From Selenomonas ruminantium subsp. lactilytica TAM6421 (GTDB lineage Bacteria > Bacillota > Negativicutes > Selenomonadales > Selenomonadaceae), in contig NC_017068.1 of the NCBI RefSeq assembly GCF_000284095.1, positions 2,542,001 to 2,606,000 on the forward strand: DNA of 64,000 bases, written 5' to 3'. Below, one piece after another: positions 1 to 8,360 of this stretch. Both the position numbers and the translations under genes were made by a program. The notes under the pieces are model-generated. The model was not told the DNA's origin. It saw nothing but the letters and a program-made list of their open reading frames with translations, and did no database searches. How positions within the stretch are numbered: the stretch's first letter is position 1; the number at the start of each line of letters is the position of its first letter.

Positions 1-6
1 CATCAT
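1..6 (-). CDS. Start of a minus-strand gene that runs off the left edge
   Basis: Two consecutive ATG codons read leftward at the very edge of the window. They are preceded by the Shine-Dalgarno sequence GGAGGG (positions 16-11), and the spacing best fits the ATG at 3-1. Nothing of the product can be seen. The gene would lie about 100 bp downstream of the SufB-like gene on the same strand and might be co-transcribed with it. Confidence 0.4.
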
Positions 7-107
7 CTAGCCCTCCTATCAAAAAATAGAATCTTCTACATAGTATAACGCGAAATACACGATAACACAAGGGAATTATAAGAAAATTCGCCGAAAATTA
101 TTTCAGG

Positions 108-1034
108 TTATTTCAGGAACCCGTTGACGATCTGCTCCTCGGCTTCTTTTTCCGTCAGTCCCAAGGTCATCAGCTTGATGAGCTGGTCGCCGGCAATCTT
201 GCCGATAGCGGCCTCATGCACAAGCATGGCATCTACATTATTGGCCTCCAGCGACGGTACCGCCAAGATACGGCCTTCATCCATGATGATGGAATCGCAT
301 TCCGTATGACCATGGCAGGCGGCATTGCCCACAATGCGCAGATCCAGCTTCTGATAGGACTTATCCTTGGCCACACCGCGGGACACCACATCGGCACTGG
401 CATTTTCGCCATCCAGTGACACCTCGTATTCACTGTAAGCATACTGCGTGCCATGAGTCATCAGGCGTTCCCGCACAATCAGGCTGGCATCGGCCTTGAG
501 ATTGGCCTTGGTGGTGCGGCTGGTGGAATCCACGCCCTTGATCTGCACCATTTCCATCTCCATGGAGCTGCCCGCTTCCATGGTTACTTCCGTGACCGGG
601 TTCAGGATGCGCTGGCCATCGCCCTGACCGGAGCCATAATGCTTCTCCACATATTTGACCTTGGCATTCTCGCCTACAAAGAAGCGATGCACACCGTCAT
701 GTTCCGAATCCTGATGACCGCAGTTGTCGATGCCGCAGCCGGCCACAATCACCACATCAGCCCCTTCGCCGATATAGAAGTCATTGTAGACTGTTTCCTT
801 CAGGCCGCTTTCGCTCATGACCACCGGAATATGCACGCTTTCATTCTTGGTGCCGGGTTTGATGCGGATATCGATGCCGCTGCCATCCTCCTTGGAGGTT
901 ATCTCGATATTGGCACTGCTGCTGCGGCCTACCGATTTGCCGTTGGCCCGCAGGTTATACGCCCCCTGGGGCACATCATGGAGGTCTGCCACCTCCAACA
1001 GCAGTCTTCTCTGTATTTCATCCATTTTTACCAT
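108..1034 (-). CDS. SufB/SufD-like Fe-S cluster assembly scaffold
   Basis: This 308-residue cytoplasmic protein belongs to the SufBD family, the scaffold of the SUF iron-sulfur assembly machinery. The C-terminus has the family signature HEAAIGKI followed by DQLIKLMTLGL and an EEA helix. The middle is beta-rich with a Cys/His segment (GCGIDNCGHQDSEHDG). Classical SufB is about 470-490 residues, so this is a short single-scaffold form. Together with the adjacent SufC it matches the two-gene minimal SUF (SMS-type) arrangement. The ATG at 1034 follows a GGAGAGG site at good spacing. The gene lies 15 bp downstream of sufC. Whether it combines SufB and SufD roles as a homodimer is inference. Confidence 0.88.
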   Translation of the reverse strand: MVKMDEIQRRLLLEVADLHDVPQGAYNLRANGKSVGRSSSANIEITSKEDGSGIDIRIKPGTKNESVHIPVVMSESGLKETVYNDFYIGEGADVVIVAGCGIDNCGHQDSEHDGVHRFFVGENAKVKYVEKHYGSGQGDGQRILNPVTEVTMEAGSSMEMEMVQIKGVDSTSRTTKANLKADASLIVRERLMTHGTQYAYSEYEVSLDGENASADVVSRGVAKDKSYQKLDLRIVGNAACHGHTECDSIIMDEGRILAVPSLEANNVDAMLVHEAAIGKIAGDQLIKLMTLGLTEKEAEEQIVNGFLK

Positions 1035-1049
1035 AGAGCGACCTCTCCT

Positions 1050-1778
1050 TTATTGAAACTTCCGGCACATGGGCATGCTGACCTCAGTGTCCATGATCTT
1101 GGGCAGAATAATATTCCCCGGACCCTGCTCCTGTACCCGGCCATCGGCCAGCACGATGATTTCATCGGCAATCTGCAGGATGCGTTCCTGATGGGAAATG
1201 ATGATAATGGAACTTTCCTGGATCTCATTGCGCATTTTCTCAAAGATGCGGATGAGGTTCTGGAAACTCCAAAGGTCAATACCTGCCTCCGGCTCATCAA
1301 AGATGGACAGATTCGTCTTGCGGGCCAGGATCGTAGCAATCTCAATGCGCTTGAGTTCGCCGCCGGACAGGGAGCTGTTCACTTCCCGGTTCAGATAATC
1401 ATTGGCACAGAGCCCTACCTCCGAGAGATAATCGCAAGCCTTGATATGGGAAATCTTCTTGCCGGCAGCCAGTCGCAGCAGGTCAATGACCTGCAGGCCA
1501 CGAAAACGCACCGGCTGCTGGAAGGCAAAGCTGATGCCCATCTGTGCTCTCTCGGTAATACTTTTATCGGTAATATCCTGTCCATCCAAATAAATCCGGC
1601 CGGAGGTGGGCTGCTCAATGCCCGCAATGATCTTGGCCAGTGTGGATTTACCACTGCCATTAGGCCCCGTGATGACCACAAATTTCCGATTGTCCACAGT
1701 CAGGCTCAGGTCCTGAATGATATCCACCTGACTGTCGCCCTCGGTTACATGGAAGGAAATATTCTTCAATTCCAGCAT
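1050..1778 (-). CDS. sufC: SufC-like ABC ATPase of the SUF system
   Basis: This 242-residue ABC ATPase has a Walker A GPNGSGKST at about residues 38-46, the signature LSGGELKR and a Walker B ending in FDEPEAGID. Those features, the length and the SufB-like neighbour identify SufC, which drives cluster assembly on the scaffold. It has no membrane segments, as expected for a non-transport ABC ATPase. The start ATG at 1778 follows a GGGAG site. It is the first gene of a two-gene operon. Confidence 0.92.
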   Translation of the reverse strand: MLELKNISFHVTEGDSQVDIIQDLSLTVDNRKFVVITGPNGSGKSTLAKIIAGIEQPTSGRIYLDGQDITDKSITERAQMGISFAFQQPVRFRGLQVIDLLRLAAGKKISHIKACDYLSEVGLCANDYLNREVNSSLSGGELKRIEIATILARKTNLSIFDEPEAGIDLWSFQNLIRIFEKMRNEIQESSIIIISHQERILQIADEIIVLADGRVQEQGPGNIILPKIMDTEVSMPMCRKFQ

Positions 1779-1842
1779 ATTTCAGCTCTCCCTTTTGATA
1801 TACGAAATTTATTTCATTAACGCTCTTTATAATTATACCACG

Positions 1843-1889
1843 CAAAAAGCCCACTTGCCTATAAGAAAATAGGTCAAGCAGGCTTTTCT
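1843..1889. terminator. Bidirectional terminator between the CheX-like and SUF operons
   Basis: An inverted repeat pairs AAAAGCC-CACTTGCCTAT with ATAGGTCAAG-CA-GGCTTTT across a short A-rich loop, with T-runs on both sides. It lies just downstream of the CheX-like gene on the minus strand and just upstream of sufC. Confidence 0.75.
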
Positions 1890-1920
1890 TTATGATTTTA
1901 TCCTTTTTCAGTGGATTAGA

Positions 1921-2559
1921 TCAAAAAAATTCATCCGTGGCCATAACCACCTGAAAAGACCCCACGGAACTGTGTACCCGCAGCCGCAGCTGATTACTGC
2001 CCCGGGGCTTGATATTTTCCCCAAAGCGGGGCAGTTCCAAATCCGTTTCGATCTCCTTCTCCCCCAGCTCCACGCTGAACATGCCATTGAGCACGTTGAT
2101 GAATTCCTCGATGCTGTCCCGGGCCATTTCATCCATTTCCAGCAGTTCTTCCTCACTATAGCGTTCTGCCAGCTTCAGATACACCGGTTCACTGGCAATA
2201 AGGCCGGCAGCCATGGTGATATCCCCGCTCAGACACTGGGATGTTCCATAGCAGGGAATGGCCTCATCCTCCTCACAGGGCACCGACTCCACCACCGCTT
2301 CTGTATGCAGCATATTCTTCAGGGACTGGATAAAGAGCTCCACATAGGCCGGATAATGCTGACAGGCAGGAATATAATCACTGCCCATAGCCTGCAGTAC
2401 CGCCGTGCGTACCGGACTGACATCCACCGCATCATCGGCCAGCAATTTTGCCGCAGATGATTCATCCTGTTCGGCATTCGCCAGAATCCTCCTTATTTCC
2501 TCCGGCGTGTATTTCCCCCGATTGTAAATACACTGAACTATGCTGAAATTACTGACCAT
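1921..2559 (-). CDS. CheX-like chemotaxis phosphatase family protein
   Basis: About 212 residues from the ATG at 2559. The C-terminal two thirds resemble the CheX/CheC family, which removes phosphate from CheY: a GDITMAAGLIASEP strand-turn, then an acidic helix with DEMARDSIEEFINVLNG, the kind of helix that carries the family's catalytic acidic residue and Asn. The N-terminal 60 residues are not recognised. The start lies inside the 3' end of the upstream response-regulator gene (11-bp overlap), so the pair is probably translationally coupled. The longer reading from 2589 would run further into that gene and is less likely. Confidence 0.72.
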   Translation of the reverse strand: MVSNFSIVQCIYNRGKYTPEEIRRILANAEQDESSAAKLLADDAVDVSPVRTAVLQAMGSDYIPACQHYPAYVELFIQSLKNMLHTEAVVESVPCEEDEAIPCYGTSQCLSGDITMAAGLIASEPVYLKLAERYSEEELLEMDEMARDSIEEFINVLNGMFSVELGEKEIETDLELPRFGENIKPRGSNQLRLRVHSSVGSFQVVMATDEFF

Positions 2560-2935
2560 TGGCAGCGACCTTCCTTCGCACCGTCTCAACTGCCTTCCTG
2601 ATCTGCTCGCTGGTATAGGGTTTCTGGATGAAATCCATCGCCCCCATCTTGAGGGTGGTCATCAGTTTCTGCGGCGTGCCTGCCGAAGACAGCATGACCA
2701 CCGGCAGATCCGGATTCACTTCCTTTATCACCTGCAGAGCCTCGATGCCGCCCACTTCCGGCATGACGATATCTAAGAATACACAGTCAATCTGTTCTTC
2801 CAGATTGAGCATCACTGCTTCCTTGCCATTCTGAGCTTCCAGCACCTCACAGTCCAAGGATTCCAGCTCCTGGCGCAGTTTCTTGCGCAGCAGCTTCGAA
2901 TCATCCGTAATCAGTACCCGCAGTTTTCTATCCAA
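2549..2935 (-). CDS. CheY-like single-domain response regulator
   Basis: A 128-residue stand-alone receiver domain. The acidic pair is D11-D12, the phosphoacceptor is D55 in VFLDIVMPEVGG, the switch serine is in MLSSAG and the conserved lysine is in FIQKPYT at about 105. There is no output domain. I chose a TTG start at 2935, preceded by GGGGAGG, because the domain begins immediately after it. The upstream in-frame extension to 3145 covers the divergent trpS promoter and has no domain. It probably works with the overlapping CheX-like partner in chemotaxis or motility signalling. Confidence 0.85.
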   Translation of the reverse strand: MDRKLRVLITDDSKLLRKKLRQELESLDCEVLEAQNGKEAVMLNLEEQIDCVFLDIVMPEVGGIEALQVIKEVNPDLPVVMLSSAGTPQKLMTTLKMGAMDFIQKPYTSEQIRKAVETVRRKVAANGQ

Positions 2936-3025
2936 ATTGGCCGCCTCCCCAGCGAAATAAAAGATTAGCAATTGCCTGTAATCTGTATTATTCGCCACGG
3001 TATTTTTATTTTCCTTCACACTTTC

Positions 3026-3055
3026 TTGACAAAACAAGTCTCCTGGTGCTATTAT
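3026..3055 (+). promoter_or_regulatory. Sigma-70-type promoter of the trpS T-box leader
   Basis: TTGACA (3026-3031) and TATTAT (3050-3055) are separated by 18 nt, placing the transcript start near 3062, at the head of the T-box leader. Confidence 0.7.
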
Positions 3056-3061
3056 TTTCAC

Positions 3062-3336
3062 AGTTAAATAAACCGTTGACGCGGAGATAACGTCAGTCAT
3101 GCTTTTCCAGAGAGTCCGGGATGCTGCGAGCCGGATAGAACACAAGCTGGCAAATGGACCGCTGAGGGCGCACTGAAAAGTCTTTGCTGCTTAGTAGGCT
3201 GCGACGGAGGACACCCGTTAGTTGTCGGAGGTATGTTAGTATCTCGCTAAGGGCATGGCTTGGCCATGAAACAGGGTGGCACCGCGAAGAATTCGTCCCT
3301 GACAGAAATATTTTTCTGTCGGGGATTTTTTAGTTC
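3062..3336 (+). promoter_or_regulatory. T-box riboswitch, tRNA-Trp specific, controlling trpS
   Basis: The leader contains the hallmark T-box sequence AGGGTGGCACCGCG at 3273-3286. It is followed by a terminator hairpin (TCCCTGACAGAAA pairing with TTTCTGTCGGGGA, then six T) at about 3295-3336. The likely specifier codon is TGG at 3155-3157 within CAAATGGACC, which reads tryptophan. The antiterminator bulge reads TGGC, complementary to a GCCA acceptor end, which fits tRNA-Trp with discriminator G. Uncharged tRNA-Trp should stabilise the antiterminator and switch on trpS. Confidence 0.93.
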
Positions 3337-3363
3337 CCCGGCAAGCAAAGGAGCTAAAACATC

Positions 3364-4374
3364 ATGGAAAACGCAAACGAGAAAAAGATCATCCTCTCCG
3401 GTATCCAGCCCACGGGTGTCTTCACGCTGGGCAATTATCTGGGCGCCGTCAAGAACTGGCAGAAAATGCAGGAGGAATACAATTGCTACTACTTCATCGC
3501 TGACCTGCACTCCCTGACCATCCATATCGATCCCACCAAGCGCAAGCAGCAGACCTTGCAGGCTTTCGCCCTGCTCCTGGCCTGCGGCATCGATCCGGAA
3601 AAGAGCCTGGTATTCGTCCAGAGCCATGTCAAGAGCCATGCCGAGATGGGCTGGATCATGAGCTGCTGCTCCCAGTTCGGCGAGCTCAGCCGCATGACGC
3701 AGTTCAAGGACAAATCCAGCAAGCATCCCGAAAACATCAATGCCGGTCTCTTCACCTACCCGGCACTTATGGCTGGTGATATTTTACTTTATCAGGCTGA
3801 CTACGTACCCGTTGGCGCTGACCAGACACAGCACCTCGAATTCACGCGCGATATTGCCACCCGCTTCAACCATAACTACGGCGAGATCTTCAAGCTGCCC
3901 GAAGGCTACTTCCCGAAGGCCGGTGCCCGCGTCATGAGCCTGCAGGAGCCCACGAGCAAGATGAGCAAGTCCGACACCAATCCCAAGGCGACGATTTCCA
4001 TCCTCGACGAGGAAAACGTCATCCTCAAGAAATTCAAGAGCGCCGTCACCGACAGCGAAGCCGTGGTCTGCTTCCGCGAGGACAAGCCCGGCGTCAGCAA
4101 CCTGATGACCATTTATTCCGCTATTACGGGAAAAACGATGGCAGAAATCGAAGCCGAATTCGCCGGAAAAGGCTATGGCGACTTCAAGGCCGTAGTCGGC
4201 CAGGCCGTCGCCGATGAGCTCAAACCCGTACGTGAAAAATACAACGAACTGATGAAGGACCGCAAGCACCTCGAAGCACTCATGAAGCAGGGCGCGGAAC
4301 GAGCCGAATACATCGCCCGCAAGACGCTGACCAAGGCCAAGAAAAAAGTCGGCCTGCTGCCGGAAATCCGTTAA
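3364..4374 (+). CDS. trpS: Tryptophanyl-tRNA synthetase
   Basis: A class I aminoacyl-tRNA synthetase of 336 residues, the usual length for bacterial TrpRS. It charges tRNA-Trp with tryptophan using ATP. The HIGH-type motif appears as TLGNYLGAVKNW near residue 20 and the KMSKS loop as SKMSKSDTN near 200. GDILLYQADYVPVGADQ is the characteristic TrpRS segment. The ATG at 3364 has AGGAG ten bases upstream. Expression should follow tRNA-Trp charging through the T-box directly upstream. Confidence 0.97.
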   Translation: MENANEKKIILSGIQPTGVFTLGNYLGAVKNWQKMQEEYNCYYFIADLHSLTIHIDPTKRKQQTLQAFALLLACGIDPEKSLVFVQSHVKSHAEMGWIMSCCSQFGELSRMTQFKDKSSKHPENINAGLFTYPALMAGDILLYQADYVPVGADQTQHLEFTRDIATRFNHNYGEIFKLPEGYFPKAGARVMSLQEPTSKMSKSDTNPKATISILDEENVILKKFKSAVTDSEAVVCFREDKPGVSNLMTIYSAITGKTMAEIEAEFAGKGYGDFKAVVGQAVADELKPVREKYNELMKDRKHLEALMKQGAERAEYIARKTLTKAKKKVGLLPEIR

Positions 4375-4409
4375 TCGGCCCAAATACAACGAATTCAAAA
4401 ACGTAACAC

Positions 4410-4485
4410 AAATCCCGAGGGGGATGTTCCTGCGCGTTTTACACGCGAAGCGCGTACTAGCGCAGGAACATCCCCCTCGGGATTT
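4410..4485. terminator. Long perfect hairpin between convergent trpS and the chemoreceptor gene
   Basis: A perfect 26-bp inverted repeat occupies 4410-4435 and 4460-4485, starting AAATCCCGAGGGGGATG and ending with its complement. The loop holds a second small hairpin, ACGCG-AAG-CGCGT. It lies between the 3' ends of two convergent genes and ends in ATTT, so it is probably a bidirectional terminator, unusually long for one. Confidence 0.6.
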
Positions 4486-4509
4486 AGCATATACATTCCC
4501 TCAACATTA

Positions 4510-6552
4510 TTATACCTTGAACTTCTGCACTTCCCGCTGCAGATCCATCGCCATCCTGGCCAGCTCGTTGCTGGCATGGGCGATTTCCTGTACGGAGGCA
4601 CTCTGTTCTTCGGTGGCCGCCGATACGGTCTCTGCCTCTTCAGCAGCACTGCGGCTTGTTTCGCCGATGGTGCGGACGTTGCTGACGATCTGCTGCCCGC
4701 TCTCGGCCATACCCGTGATGGCCGTAGAGATTTCCTGCACCTGGCTCGATACATTTTCCACGATCTCGATGATCTTGCGGAAGGACTCGCCCATGGACAT
4801 GATATTTTCCGTGCCCACGCGGACTTCCTCACTGCCCGCCTGCATACCAGCTACAGCACTGTCCGTATCCCGGCGTGTCTCTTCGATCAGCGTGGCAATG
4901 CGATGGGCAGCTTCCTGCGAGGATTCGGCAAGCTTCCTGACTTCATCGGCCACTACGGCAAAGCCGCGGCCATGTTCCCCAGCCCGGGCCGCTTCGATAG
5001 CAGCGTTGAGCGCCAAGAGATTGGTCTGCTCGGAAATGCTGGAAATCGTATCCACGATCTGGCCGATTTCGCTGGAACGTTCGCCCAGCGCCGTAACCAC
5101 CTTGGTGGATTCCTTGGTGGATTCTTCAATCCGCTTGATCTGGCCAATGGCTTCGTTGAGCGTCCTGCCACTATCCCGGGCCACAGCGGATGCTTCCCGG
5201 CTGTTAGCAGCTGCGGCATCGGCCTTGCCGGCAATCCCCTGGATATTGTCATTGAGATTTTCGATAGCTTCGGAGGTGGAGCTTACGGCTTCTAACTGTT
5301 CGCTGGTGCCCTGCGCCACTTTCACGATGCTGTCGGCCACCTGATTGGAGGCCTGTGCCGACTGGTCGCTGGTGGCATTGAGTTCTTCCGATGCCGCTGA
5401 CAGGCTTTCGGCGGAAGCACTGACATTATAGAGCACCTTCCGCACGCCCTGCCGCATGGAGCGCACAGCCCCGGCCAGCTGACCTAATTCATTGCTGACC
5501 GTGATCTGCGCCGGACGATCCTGGAAATCGCCATCCGCCAGCAGACGCATCTCGTCCATCATCACAGCCAGCGGTCTCATGGAACGGTTGACCGTGATCC
5601 AGACGCCCAGGGAAATCAGCACGATCAGCACCAAAGAAATCAACGTCATGATCTTCAGCACCGTAGCCACCGGCGCAAAGAGCTCATCCTGATAGGCCAC
5701 CGTGGCCATGCCCCAGCCTGTTGCCTTGATGGGATTATAGAAGGCAATCATATCTTCCCCATCGGCACGGGTGAATTTATAGACGCCAGCCTCGCCGGAG
5801 AGCATCTTTTCCCCCAGCGTACGCACGGCCGGATCATCGTCCTCAGAAATCTTCTTCTTCATGATGGACGCTTCATCGGGATTGACAATATAGGTACCTT
5901 CTTGGGAAACCAGCAGGCTATAGCCCTTTTCTCCCAACTTGAAATTGCTGACCTTATCCATCACGGCATCCACATAGATGGCCGCGAGCACCATGCCCAC
6001 ATTGGCACCGCTGCTGTCCTTGGCCAGCGCGATGGAGTTGACGATGATCTTACCCGTAGCCTGGGATATGACCGGCGAGGCCATAAAGCTGTCCTTAGCC
6101 CCCGTCATGGTTTCCTTATACCAGGCTTTATCCGCATTATGCATCTCCTTGAAACCGGATTTGGTCTGCCCATAGAGCACTCCCGAACCATCAAACGGCC
6201 CCCAGCTCACACTGTCATAGACACCAGGATAAATCTTTTCCATCAGCTTGAGCCGGTAGACGTTATTCTCATTCATCAGCTCCGGCGCATTCTGCAAATT
6301 CTTGGCCGCTGGCTGAGAAGCTGCTGTCTGCGTCTCCAGCATCCGCGCATCCAGCCACGACGATACCCCGCTGGCCACTTCCTGCGCATTCCGCAGGGAA
6401 CTGGTCGTCAATTGCTCCTCAAAGGCAGAACCCACATAACGGAAAATAATCCCCGCCATCAACATAAGCCCGATAACCACGATTGGAATCACAAAAAATA
6501 AGATCTCCGCCTTAACCGTCCGTCCCCGTTCCGGAATAACCTGCTCAGCCAT
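4510..6552 (-). CDS. Methyl-accepting chemotaxis protein with periplasmic dCache-type sensor
   Basis: A 680-residue inner-membrane chemoreceptor. TM1 is at about residues 15-38 and an extracytoplasmic sensor of about 260 residues follows, with dCache-like features such as [17 protein letters not shown] and [19 protein letters not shown]2 is at about 300-322, then a HAMP domain and a long coiled-coil signalling domain. The hairpin tip is the conserved segment [20 protein letters not shown]. The ATG at 6552 follows GGGGGAGGGG; the longer frame reading covers non-coding hairpins. The ligand is unknown, although Cache domains of this type often sense amino acids or organic acids. Confidence 0.93.
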   Translation of the reverse strand: MAEQVIPERGRTVKAEILFFVIPIVVIGLMLMAGIIFRYVGSAFEEQLTTSSLRNAQEVASGVSSWLDARMLETQTAASQPAAKNLQNAPELMNENNVYRLKLMEKIYPGVYDSVSWGPFDGSGVLYGQTKSGFKEMHNADKAWYKETMTGAKDSFMASPVISQATGKIIVNSIALAKDSSGANVGMVLAAIYVDAVMDKVSNFKLGEKGYSLLVSQEGTYIVNPDEASIMKKKISEDDDPAVRTLGEKMLSGEAGVYKFTRADGEDMIAFYNPIKATGWGMATVAYQDELFAPVATVLKIMTLISLVLIVLISLGVWITVNRSMRPLAVMMDEMRLLADGDFQDRPAQITVSNELGQLAGAVRSMRQGVRKVLYNVSASAESLSAASEELNATSDQSAQASNQVADSIVKVAQGTSEQLEAVSSTSEAIENLNDNIQGIAGKADAAAANSREASAVARDSGRTLNEAIGQIKRIEESTKESTKVVTALGERSSEIGQIVDTISSISEQTNLLALNAAIEAARAGEHGRGFAVVADEVRKLAESSQEAAHRIATLIEETRRDTDSAVAGMQAGSEEVRVGTENIMSMGESFRKIIEIVENVSSQVQEISTAITGMAESGQQIVSNVRTIGETSRSAAEEAETVSAATEEQSASVQEIAHASNELARMAMDLQREVQKFKV

Positions 6553-6581
6553 TATATCCCCTCCCCCTAGTATCGCATTCC

Positions 6582-6697
6582 GGCGCCCATGGAGGGGCGC
6601 CTGCGGACGTAAATCACGTGATGTGATTTCAGTCCGCGTTTTCGCCTGTGCCCGCAAGGGTATTTGGATACTTTTCTTTGCGCCAAAGAAAAGTATC
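6582..6697. repeat. Cluster of three hairpins, the last a likely terminator
   Basis: Three inverted repeats sit in the 153-bp gap upstream of the chemoreceptor gene. They are GGCGCC (6582-6587) with GGCGCC (6596-6601), GCGGAC (6603-6608) with GTCCGC (6632-6637) extended inward by AAATCAC/GTGATTT, and a perfect 14-bp stem GATACTTTTCTTTG (6667-6680) with its complement ending at 6697 around a CGC loop. The last lies 9 bp downstream of the SHMT-like gene and probably ends its transcript. Confidence 0.6.
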
Positions 6698-6705
6698 ACC
6701 ACGAA

Positions 6706-7992
6706 TTAAATATTCCAATGAATCATCGCCCGCATCGCCATCTCGGCATCGCCGTCATCAAATGCCTCCATTTCCGGCAACCAGTCTTCGGCGAACAGTG
6801 GCAGATCCTCCACCAGTTTCTTGATGAACTTGCTCACGGTCTGCATGGCCGCTTCATCCTGCGGTGAATTGAGGAACTGGCCCAGTATCCTGCCGACCTC
6901 CTCCATTTCCTCCGCCTGCAGGAAACGTGTCGCACTGTCCAGACTGGACAGGCGCAAGATCGGATAGCTGATATTATCCTCCGAAGTCATCAATGTCTCC
7001 GCCTTGACCAAAAGCCCGGCTTCCTTCAGCTTATCGGCCACATCTTCCCCGTCCGTACCTTCCGGCAGTTGCACCAGCACCAGATGATTTTCCGTCGGAC
7101 TGCACAAGAGCTTGCAACCGGCACTGAGCAGCCCATTTTCCAATCCCCGGGCATTGTCTAGGACCTGCTGGGCATAATCCTGATATTCCATGCAATCTGC
7201 TTCCTTGAATACCAAAGCCAGGGACGCCAGTACATTTTTCTTCAGGGAGCTATGCCCCGTCTCAATCACGGTCCTGTCCAGAAGCTCCGCGATCTTTTCC
7301 TTGCAAAGGATAATACCATTCTGCGGTCCATGCAGGGCATCGCTGGCCGCAAAAGTCGCCACATCTGCATAAGGAACCGGCGAAGCAATCTTGCCCGCAG
7401 CCACCAGTCCGGAATTCTGGCCCAAGTCAATCCATAGATACGCCCCCACTTCATCGGCAATCTTCCGCAGCTGGGCATAATCAATATTGCGCGGATAGTT
7501 GACCGGCGAATAGATGATCATATCCGGACGATGCTTATGCGCCAGCGACTGCACCTTCGCAAAATTCAGCTCCAGCGTATCCGGCTCCACGCCAAATTTC
7601 ACGAAATTATACTGCAAATCGCCAGTGCAATGCTCCGACTTGCGCAGGTTGAAGGAAAGCACCGTGTCTCCCTTTTTCAACAGCGCCAGCATCACGACAC
7701 GGGAAGCAATCGCCAGACTGCCGGTACGCACGATCGCATGCTCTGCCCCATAAAGCTCCTTGGCCCGCGCCACCGCCAGCCGCTCCAGCGAACTGCGATG
7801 ATGCGTCTTATGGTGATCAATGATCTCATCCCCCAGCGTACTGCCCTTCAGGAACGCAGCAAACGGCGAAGCCGCATTCGTGGTCGGTATCAACGACAAG
7901 GTGATGCGCTGCTGCTTAAGCGCCCGCTTCAACTGCCCGCAGAGTTCAGGATCAAAGGATTCTAATTTCGTCAGGATTTTCTCATTGGTCAT
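6706..7992 (-). CDS. SHMT-like protein lacking the PLP lysine (paralogue 1)
   Basis: About 428 residues, aligning along its length with serine hydroxymethyltransferase (GlyA, about 415). Shared segments include the pattern of LAVARAKELYGAEHA, KKGDTVLSFNL, DEVGAYLWIDLGQNSGLVAAG, SPVPYADV and the late LRLSSLDSATR. Where GlyA has TTTTHKTLRGPRGG, with the lysine that binds PLP, this protein has TFAASDALHGPQNG, so Lys is replaced by Asp. The GlyA segment SEGYPGKRYYGG, with its catalytic Glu and Tyr, is also missing, and DMAH reads DLGQ. Normal SHMT chemistry is therefore unlikely; the function is unknown. The ATG at 7992 follows AAAGGA. The gene appears monocistronic. A paralogue is at 26256-27593. 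Confidence 0.8.
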   Translation of the reverse strand: MTNEKILTKLESFDPELCGQLKRALKQQRITLSLIPTTNAASPFAAFLKGSTLGDEIIDHHKTHHRSSLERLAVARAKELYGAEHAIVRTGSLAIASRVVMLALLKKGDTVLSFNLRKSEHCTGDLQYNFVKFGVEPDTLELNFAKVQSLAHKHRPDMIIYSPVNYPRNIDYAQLRKIADEVGAYLWIDLGQNSGLVAAGKIASPVPYADVATFAASDALHGPQNGIILCKEKIAELLDRTVIETGHSSLKKNVLASLALVFKEADCMEYQDYAQQVLDNARGLENGLLSAGCKLLCSPTENHLVLVQLPEGTDGEDVADKLKEAGLLVKAETLMTSEDNISYPILRLSSLDSATRFLQAEEMEEVGRILGQFLNSPQDEAAMQTVSKFIKKLVEDLPLFAEDWLPEMEAFDDGDAEMAMRAMIHWNI

Positions 7993-8138
7993 ATGTACTG
8001 TCCTTTCTAATCTATGACTATTTTTATATAAGATACATTTATTTTTATCACAAATGTAATTCGATAAAGAACGGCAAAATTCCTGCTCCTTATCAGTCTT
8101 TCGCTCACTCAATTCAGACGCACTCCCATTACCGGAAG

Positions 8139-8337
8139 CAAGCGTGGCGGGAAATGCCTGACCGGAGCGTAAGGCAATGGGCGTTAAGAAAATATTTTTC
8201 CTCCACCACAAAAAGAGTCATTAAAAGTCAGCTGTTTGAGCGCAGCGAGTTTTGACTTTTAATGACTCATCCAAGAGGAAAAATATTTTCAGCCCGTTGC
8301 CGAAGCGCAGGGCAGGTATTCCCCGCCACGCGCCTTG
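8139..8337. repeat. 199-bp imperfect palindrome between SHMT-like gene and GPH symporter
   Basis: The 368-bp gap 7993-8360 holds a large inverted repeat. The inner stem is perfect: GAGTCATTAAAAGTCA (8215-8230) with its complement at 8253-8268. Outside it, AAAATATTTTTCCTC pairs with GAGGAAAAATATTTT. Further out, CAAGCGTGGCGGG (from 8139) pairs imperfectly with CCCGCCACGCGCCTTG (to 8337). The loop reads GAGCGCAGCGAG. The element starts 24 bp after the symporter gene, so it may serve as its terminator. The rest of the gap (7993-8138) is AT-rich and probably carries the promoter of the SHMT-like gene. Confidence 0.7.
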
Positions 8338-8360
8338 CACGACGAACCATAAGGGTAATC

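Noticed and set aside
453-1820. Long plus-strand ORF of 455 codons over the SUF genes
   Set aside because: It is antisense to two clearly recognised genes, has no ribosome site and its translation matches no family. It is a shadow of codon bias.
2936-3145. N-terminal extension of the response regulator to 3145
   Set aside because: It would run through the divergent trpS promoter and first part of the T-box. The receiver domain starts directly after the TTG at 2935, which has a good ribosome site.
6553-6702. 50-residue N-terminal extension of the chemoreceptor
   Set aside because: The segment covers three hairpins, and a strong Shine-Dalgarno sits before the ATG at 6552.
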